64,000 bases of DNA from Phaeosaccion multiseriatum (lineage: Eukaryota; Ochrophyta, other classes): assembly GCA_965112735.1 (NCBI GenBank), contig OZ218956.1, forward strand, positions 3,658,001 through 3,722,000, in the 5' to 3' direction. Under the pieces are notes generated by a model. That model ran no database searches. It was not told the DNA's origin and saw only the letters and a list, made by a program, of their open reading frames with translations. Below are positions 57,477 through 64,000 of the stretch, in pieces (the stretch's first letter is position 1; every line of letters starts with the position of its first letter). The position numbers and the translations under genes were made by a program.

Positions 57477-58176
57477 ATGTGGGCAACAGGCACTCACTCC
57501 CGTAAGAGAAGGCACGACTAAGACACTCCACCCATCCACTGCCATCCTCTCCACCCGTCCATCCACTCGGCCTGTGGCTTGAAAGCACCATCCGCCCACC
57601 CATCCACTGCCGTCCTCTCACCCATCCACCCACTCGGCCTGCTGGTTGAAAGCACCGCCTTGCCATGCCCTGCCCTGCCGTGCTGCCCCAAGGCCGCTGC
57701 TTTTGCTTTTCTGTGTGTCTACCTCACTGTCCCACTATCTGATTTCCCACTGACTGACTGACTGACTGACTGACTGACTGACTGACCGACTGACTGGCCG
57801 ACTGACTGACTGACTGACTGACCGACTGACTGACTGACTGACTGACTGACCGACTGACTGACTGACTGACTGACTGACTGACTGACTGACTGACTGACTG
57901 GCCGACTGACCGACTGACTGTCTCCGACTCACTGACTGACTGACTGACTGACTGACACCAGGTACTGACCTGCTTGCAGAGGCGTGGGCTTGAGTATCTG
58001 TCCCTTTCCGTTGTTTGCTCTCTTGATGACCTCATTCTGTTGCGTGGCGAGCTCTCTGCGAACCTTCTGATGCGCTCCTCCCCAGCGGCTGGCAGGACCG
58101 TACACAGATGCTAAGAAGCGATCACTGCATGGACGGGGGGGACAGGGGGGAGGGAGGGAGAGAGAGACAGACAGAC

Positions 58177-58222
<46 letters not shown>

Positions 58223-59807
58223 AAGAATAAGCCAGCGAAATCCTTGGACTCGCCATGATGGCCCACCTGTCTCGACCCATACGCCTCCATTTTCAATGTC
58301 CCCTCTCCATTCTACCTTGCAGTGCTTGCCCCTACGCTGATGCCCCCCCCCCCCTCCACTCCCATCCCTCCCCTTGCTATGCTTTTCTATAACTGTATGC
58401 CCCCCAGCCTCCGTCCAGTGCCATCCCATGTGCTTGCCTGTGCACATGCCCGTGCCACCCTTTGGCGCTCTCTCTCATGTAACCGTCATACAGGGCCTCT
58501 CCAAAGTTCTCCATACGCTTCTCGGCTAAGGAGTCGAACTCCGCCTGCGTAGGGGGGGTAACGCACACACACATACACACATACATATATATATACAACA
58601 CACAGAGACACATATACACATGCGCAGACAGAGAGGGAGTGAGGAAGGGTGTGTGTGAGAGAGAGAGACGAGCAAATGAGGTGGAACGGTGTGAGCGCTA
58701 AGCTCCAGGCGATGCAAAATAAAACGCCCCTAACGTCACGTAAGGAAAGCTCTCCTCCAGCACCACCCCTAACGTAACGTGCGCACACCTATAAATAAGT
58801 CAATAAATAACGCAACAACTTCAACTCACCTGCTTGTCCTGCACGACGGCGACTGCACAGCGGCGCACCTCCTTCATGGTGCGGTGCTCACACGTCTCAC
58901 GCGCCACCGCTGACGTCTTGAGCTGTTTCGCCGCCGCGGAAACCTATCGAGCAGGGGTCCCAGGGGGGTGGGGTCCCAGGGGGGCAATTAGAGTGTTGCT
59001 TCTCGCCGTTGATGTGTTTCGTTGGTCATGCATCGTTTCGTCTGATGCCCAGCGTAGCTCGTTGCCGCACCAGTACACAATCATCCACACCCACCCACCC
59101 ACCCACACACCCACTGACTTACTCACCAAGTGGTGCGAGTCCACTTCCGTCTTGGTCACCCCGGTGGGCATGTCCTCGATCAGTATCTGCCACACGCACT
59201 CTGCCCCCCAGGCGTGGCTGCCTCCCCTGCCCCCCGCACTCCCCGACGCGCCGCCCCTCTTGCCCGATATCTCTGCCTCCACCGCCCCCTGGGGACGGGC
59301 AAACGACAGCGGCACGACAATGGCACGACCGTGGCACGGCAGTGGCACAGCATTGGTACGTCATTGTGGAGAAGAGAGCATTTGATTGATGGAATCATTG
59401 ATTCAGAGAAAGGGTTTCATCGATGCATGAATTCTCGCCTCTCCCTACCACCAACTGTCGTCTCCCTCCCTTCTCCACTCCCTCCCTCTCTCCCTCTCCC
59501 TTTCCTCCCCTCCCTCCCTCCCTCCCTCCCTCCCTCCCTCCCTCCCTCCCTCCCTCCCTCCCTGCCTGCCTGCCTGCCTGCCTGCCCCCCTCCCCTCACC
59601 TTCATCATATCCCTTGTCGAATAGTGGAAGTCATCCAGCGATCCGTAGCTCTTGAGCACCGCCCTGGCTGGCTCGTCACTGGCGAGACACATCCAGTGTT
59701 GCTGCAGCACCACAAGGTCGCCGTGTCCGATTTCGGAGCCAATCTTGGCCTCGGGCTCAGTCGGGTGCAGAATGGTCCACCTGTTGACCATGTGTGTATG
59801 TCAATGA

Positions 59808-59867
<60 letters not shown>

Positions 59868-61752
59868 TTGTGTGTTTGTGTGTGTTTGTGTGTGTTTGTG
59901 TGTTTGTGTGTGTGTGTGTGTGTGTGGATGGATGTGTGTGTGTGTGTGTGAGAGTGTGCGTGTGTGTGTGTTTCGTAAGTCAACGAAAGACTGGCCCATC
60001 TCCCTCCAGCACGAGGGCAGGGAGTGTGAAGGCTAGTCTATGCTCACGATACCGGCGTCCCCGCATGAATTTCAATGACTTATTCCAAACCCCGAAATCA
60101 CTGACTTATATGCCAACCCACCTGCCGAGTCTCCTGGCCTTGTCCATGTTCTTGTTCCGAAAATTGATGGCCACCGGTGCTCCCACAATATTACCATTCT
60201 GCCGCCGCCCCCCGCCCCCCCCACCGCCGGCTCTTCCTCCTCCTCCTCCCCCGCCCTCCTCGCCAGCTACATTCCCTCCATTCCCTTCTCCCCCCCCCCC
60301 TCCTCCTCCACCACCACCACTTCCCCCCCCTGCCTTGCCCTTGCCTTTCTTTCCGTTCTTGGTGTTACAAGCTGATGCCTTGTGCCCTCCCTCCTTACTG
60401 TCGAGGTCGCTCCGAACGATGAGACTACTCCCCACAACCTCATGCCTCCCAATCTGCATAAGCAGCGTGTCACCATAGCGGAGGGGAGCGAAACCGCCGA
60501 CGTCGGAGAGGTTCCACGGGGTGAGGATGGCGTTCGGCTGTGGGCCCAGAGCGGAGACTTGCATGGCCTGAGGGAGGGAGGGAGGGAGGGAGGGAGGGAG
60601 GGAGGGAGGGAGGGAGGGAGGGAGGGAGGGAGGGAGGGAGGGAGGGAGGGAGGGAGGGAGGGAGGGAGGGAGGGAGGGAGGGAGGGAGGGAGAGAGGGAG
60701 GGAGGGAGGGAGGGAGGATGGGAGGGAGTGGAGCGAGGGAGGGAGGGAGGATGGGAGGGAAATAATAAGATGATCACGTACAGCTACACACACACAATCC
60801 ACCCTATCTTACCCTACCCTGCCCTACCCCACCCTTCACCACCCTTCACCACCCTACCCTACTACCCCACCCACCCACCTTATGGTTAGTGAAGCAGAGG
60901 AAGCCTCCATGCCGGGCCTGCAGCGTGACTGCACTGCCGTACACCACACTCATACCCTTAGTGTAGTGCGAAGTGCGCGGGCCGTAGTGATACTCCTCTA
61001 CCGCTCTCTCCCCTCCTCCCCCTCCGTTGCCATCCACCGCCCCGCCTCCACCCCCGCTGGTGCCACCGCCACCACCACCACCACCACCACCATCGCCATT
61101 GCCTCCTCCTCCCCCCCCTCCTCCACCTCCTCCACCCCCACCCTTGAGACCTGCCCCTACCGCGGCTCCTCCCCGCATTCCCTCCCCGTCGGCTTCTAAG
61201 CTGGCGTTGATGGCCAGCACCGCCATCTGTTGGTACGAGGCCTGCCCCTGCCCTCCCGCTGTATCCCCTGTAGCTCTCTCCTTGCTGATTTCCACCGCCG
61301 CTGTGGCGAGGCTTGTCTCCACGGCCTTCCTGCCGTCCTCCGTCCCCATGGCCACAAACAGAGCAGCACTCTTGGCCGCCCGCTTGGCGTTGAGCCGTTT
61401 CAGAAAGGCCAAGTCACTCTCCGCGTGCTCCCCTCCTCCTCCTCCTCCTCCTCCTCCTCCTCCTCCTCCTCCTCCTCCTCCTCCTCCTCCTCCTCCTCCT
61501 CCTTCTCCTCCTCCTTCTCCTCCTCCTCCTCCTCCTCCTCCTTCTCCTCCTCCTCCTCCTCCTTCTCCTTCTCCTCCTCCTCCTCCTCCTCCTCCTCCTC
61601 CTCCTCCTCCTCCTCCTCCCCCTCCCAGCCCCGCCCCTGCCGCATCGCCTTCGCCGGTGCCGCTGCTGTTGCCATTGTTGTTGCCGCTGTTGTTGTTGTT
61701 GCTGTTGTTGTGGTTGTTGTTGTTGTTGTTGTTGTTGTTGTGGTTGTTGTGG

Positions 61753-61798
<46 letters not shown>

Positions 61799-61882
61799 GG
61801 TTGTTGTTGTTGTTGTTGTTGTTGTTGCTGTTGTTGTTGTTGTTGTTTTTGCTGTTGTTGTTGTTGTTGTTGCTGTTGTTAT

Positions 61883-61930
<48 letters not shown>

Positions 61931-62992
61931 CGGGCTGTGCCCACATGTCATGCAGCACTGCGCTGTGCTTCTTGCTATCCATGAATGGCACTCGCAGCAC
62001 CTTGCCCACTCTGTCGTCGAAGGCTAGCGTCGCCGCCAACTGTTGCTGTTGCGTCGCCGGATGCGAAGACGAGGAGGGCCCCGGTGGCGCTGTGCTGCCT
62101 CCTTGGGTTCCTCCTTGGGCTCCTCCTTGGCCTTGGTTTCCAGAGCCTGCATCTGGTGTCATCTTCCTTCTGGTGCTCGTGTTGGTGCTTCCTAAGACGG
62201 CTTTGTTGAGCTTGTCGTTGAAGCGGGTCATGCGCATGCGTGCGTTGTAGAGCTTTACGGCCGCGGCGTGGGCTGTTGCTTCGTCTGCGCCGTCCGAGGC
62301 GTTCAAGCGGTGCTGCTGCTCCTCCATCCTCCGTCGCATGTTACTATAAGGCGATGACATCACCCTCATCAGCGCTGATTGACCCTTCTCCGCATCACTC
62401 GCTGTGAAGTCCGCTGCTACCGCTGATGCCACCCTCCCTCCCTCCTTTCCTCCGTCACTTGTCCTCTTCCTCCCTCGAGCCTTGACCCTTACTCCTGCCA
62501 CGAGCTTGGCGGCGGCCTTTGTAACTGCGGTGATCTCCTTGTCGTGCAGGATGTGTTTGGTCGTGAAGCTGCGCGTGGTGTGGTGGTGCGGCATCTCCTT
62601 CTTCGCACCCTCGGTACCTCCTCCTGCCTTGCCGCTCTTCCCTTTACCTGCAGTACCTCCTCCTCCTCCTCCTCCTCCACCACCACCACCACTACCTCCT
62701 CCTACAGAAACCCCTGCTGCTCCTACTGATGGTGACCCTCCTGCGTGATCCACGTTCCCCTTCCCCCTCCCGTGCCTCACCTCCTCCGACTCCTCCTCGA
62801 GGACGTACAGCTTGGCGTTCTTCTCCGCGTGGGACTCGATGGCCGCAGTGGCAACATCCACGAGGCTGTGGCCCCATCGCATTCTCTGCAAGAGGTTCTG
62901 CTGCTCACGCACGTGCTTCATGACTTCACTGCGATGCGAACCTCTGATGCTGCGAAACACGGGGGACGGCTTCTTCGTCCCTTTCATCACGA

Positions 62993-63028
<36 letters not shown>

Positions 63029-63149
63029 GATGGTGACGACTGGCCCCGCTCCCTTCTTCAGATTCATGGGTGGACTTGGCACCGCTAGCAGTACTGTTAC
63101 TCGCGGGGCCTTCGTGCCCCCTCGCGTTTGGTGCAGACTCTGGAGACAT
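53452..63149 (-). CDS. Giant low-complexity protein with beta-trefoil/MIR-like repeats
   Basis: Nine minus-strand exons: 63149–60879, 60567–60122, 59780–59600, 59288–59127, 58943–58830, 58544–58492, 58124–57970, 57394–57186, 56862–53452. Total 7002 nt, 2333 residues, all phases consistent. The folded centre reads YGSAVTLQARHGGFLCFTNH, ILTPWNLSD, LRYGDTLLMQIGRHEVVG, GRWTILHPTE, IGHGDLVVLQQHWMCLASDE, and CVWQILIEDMPTG. This repeated pattern resembles the MIR/beta-trefoil modules at the N-terminus of IP3 receptors. Next come a helical segment (SSEEIMQLMAVLKAARVIKR) and a huge C-terminal exon with acidic Glu tracts, Asp tracts, and SLFLRSQNPAVFSSIDSVSR. Homopolymers include about 80 Asn with interruptions and long Gly runs. 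The exon 6 donor (GTATGA) is weak. Function unknown; the family name is inferred. Confidence 0.6.
57745..57960 (-). repeat. (GTCA)n array in giant-gene intron 7
   Basis: About 50 TGAC/GTCA tetramers with a few GACC and GGCC interruptions, ending at TGACACCAGGTACTGAC next to the 5' splice site at 57969. The same composite sequence occurs in POLD1 intron 11. Confidence 0.8.
60568..60770 (-). repeat. (AGGG)n array at 3' end of giant-gene intron 1
   Basis: About 40 AGGG units on the plus strand, so the transcript has (CCCT)n running directly into the AG acceptor at 60568. It provides a pyrimidine tract of more than 150 bases. Confidence 0.8.
61431..61930 (-). repeat. Adjacent coding trinucleotide arrays, poly-Gly and poly-Asn
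   Basis: Plus-strand (TCC)n at 61431–61620 and (GTT)n at 61668–61930 encode long Gly and Asn runs in the giant protein. The frame is kept open through both, including interruptions such as GAA, AGC and CAC. Confidence 0.85.
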
Positions 63150-63769
63150 TGGCGATTTGTTGCAACAGGCCTTCCCTTCGGTATGGAGAGAAATGTGTCT
63201 ACCACGGCATGCTACTGGAGGGAAATCCGTCTACCACGCCACGCTACAGAAGCCCATCCTCCTGTGCCCGGCTGTCCTATGTTGCTCTAAATTATGTTCT
63301 CAAAATCCCGTTACAGAAAAAATGCGGAAAATTTGCGCTTCAGCTCTCTACGAAGAAAAACGCTGCGGCGGTACTGTAGCTTTAAAAATAGCTCAATAGC
63401 GCATCAGGGGTCAATTTGGAGCCCATATACTCTGTGCCACCGTCGATGCACCTTAGACATTTGGAGCCCATATACTCTGTGCCACCGTCGATGCACCTTA
63501 GACAGCGGGAGGATGCCGATCAAGCCCATACACCTCTATGCCGATACACCTTCAGATCCCTGTCGGCGAGAAGGGAAAGGGAGGGCAACCTCCCATCCCA
63601 TGTGTGTCCCCTCTGTCCGCCTTCGGAGCACTACAGCCCGCCACTCACCGCAGACCACAGACCAAAGGTCACCAGACCACCAGGCCAGACAGGCCCAGGC
63701 CAGACAGGCAGTCGACGGCACTCCAGGTGGGGCCGACCCCCCCCGCAGTACAGGCAGTACCGACGACAC
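63150..63769. other. Intergenic region with 46-base tandem duplication
   Basis: TTTGGAGCCCATATACTCTG and its continuation to CACCTTAGAC occur twice in tandem at about 63414–63505. A shorter related pair, GTCTACCACG, lies at 63198 and 63230. No gene is seen. Confidence 0.5.
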
Positions 63770-64000
63770 TCAGCGTGTCAAGGCGCAGGGTTCGTTCATC
63801 TTCATGAAGCTGACGTAGCGGCTGAAGCTTCCGTAGCCAGGCTCCGTGCCCCTCACCCGATTGAAGAACTTGGCAGCGGCCTTGCGATGCACTTCCGCCG
63901 AGCGAGCGTCGCCATCATCACCATCACCACCACCATCGCCATCCTGCTGCTGCCTCTGCTCAGCTTGAATACCCTGCCGCTCACTAGGCTGCCATCCCCT
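63770..64000 (-). CDS. Last exon of an unidentified gene, cut by right edge
   Basis: Minus-strand frame open from the window edge to a TGA at 63770–63772. It encodes QQQ and GDGGGDGDDGD low complexity, then EVHRKAAAKFFNRVRG, GYGSFSRYVSFMKMNEP and CALTR before the stop. The Tyr/Phe/Ser-rich end looks like a conserved C-terminus, but I do not recognise the family. The upstream part lies outside the window. Confidence 0.45.
   Translation of the reverse strand, partial: RGWQPSERQGIQAEQRQQQDGDGGGDGDDGDARSAEVHRKAAAKFFNRVRGTEPGYGSFSRYVSFMKMNEPCALTR

Larger units (their letters stand above)
57186..60879 (-). other. Beta-trefoil/MIR-like module and helical linker of the giant protein
   Basis: The conserved, non-repetitive part of the giant protein is spread over the end of exon 1 and exons 2–8. 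Aromatic residues and G-D-T/G-D-L turns repeat at about 50–60-residue spacing, as in beta-trefoil folds. This part should be used for homology searches because the rest of the protein is compositionally biased. Confidence 0.45.

Overview
The window looks like nuclear DNA of an intron-rich, GC-rich microbial eukaryote, most likely a stramenopile (heterokont) alga or a relative. The evidence is indirect. Genes are split by many short GT–AG introns. DNA polymerase delta, cytochrome c1, a protein prenyltransferase alpha subunit and an ADCK2-type kinase are all clearly eukaryotic. Two proteins with ankyrin-like W-L repeats resemble families that I associate with stramenopiles and giant viruses. Introns and many coding regions carry microsatellites and other low-complexity sequence.

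Layout. 1–16.5 kb: minus-strand, multi-exon, accessory-looking coding sequence. The best-supported part is one gene, open at the left edge, that joins two OTU-type cysteine-protease-like domains to a zinc-dependent deaminase-like domain. To its right are weaker exons, then a gene with a DUF6729-like zinc-binding region (11.7–14.1 kb) and a damaged duplicate of it (14.5–16.3 kb). This block looks like mobile-element or selfish-element cargo. 16.7–21.8 kb (+): ADCK2-like mitochondrial kinase, 12 exons. 22.9–29.4 kb (-): vezatin-like membrane protein, 10 exons. 29.8–41.5 kb (+): catalytic subunit of DNA polymerase delta, 29 exons, head-to-head with the vezatin-like gene. 42.1–46.1 kb: intronless head-to-head pair of ankyrin-like paralogs plus a fragment of a third. 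47.6–49.4 kb (-): farnesyl/geranylgeranyltransferase alpha subunit, 5 exons, head-to-head with cytochrome c1 (49.7–52.3 kb, +, 7 exons). 53.5–63.1 kb (-): a 2,333-residue protein with beta-trefoil/MIR-like repeats and very long homopolymer runs, 9 exons. 63.8–64 kb (-): last exon of another gene.

I worked out exon boundaries by hand from splice sites and reading phase. For seven genes the summed coding length is an exact multiple of three and conserved residues are restored across junctions. The core genes serve replication (POLD1), respiration (CYC1), quinone-linked mitochondrial function (ADCK2) and protein prenylation (FNTA). I see no pathway linking neighbours beyond shared divergent promoters.

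The most unusual signals are: (i) the OTU–OTU–deaminase fusion; (ii) a short DNA motif, CAGTTGGTGATACAGCAG, scattered through exons of unrelated genes in two reading frames and also through introns; (iii) an intron-end motif, CCACTGCCATCC before 3' splice sites and its reverse complement after 5' splice sites; and (iv) 5' splice sites that form the first unit of microsatellite arrays.
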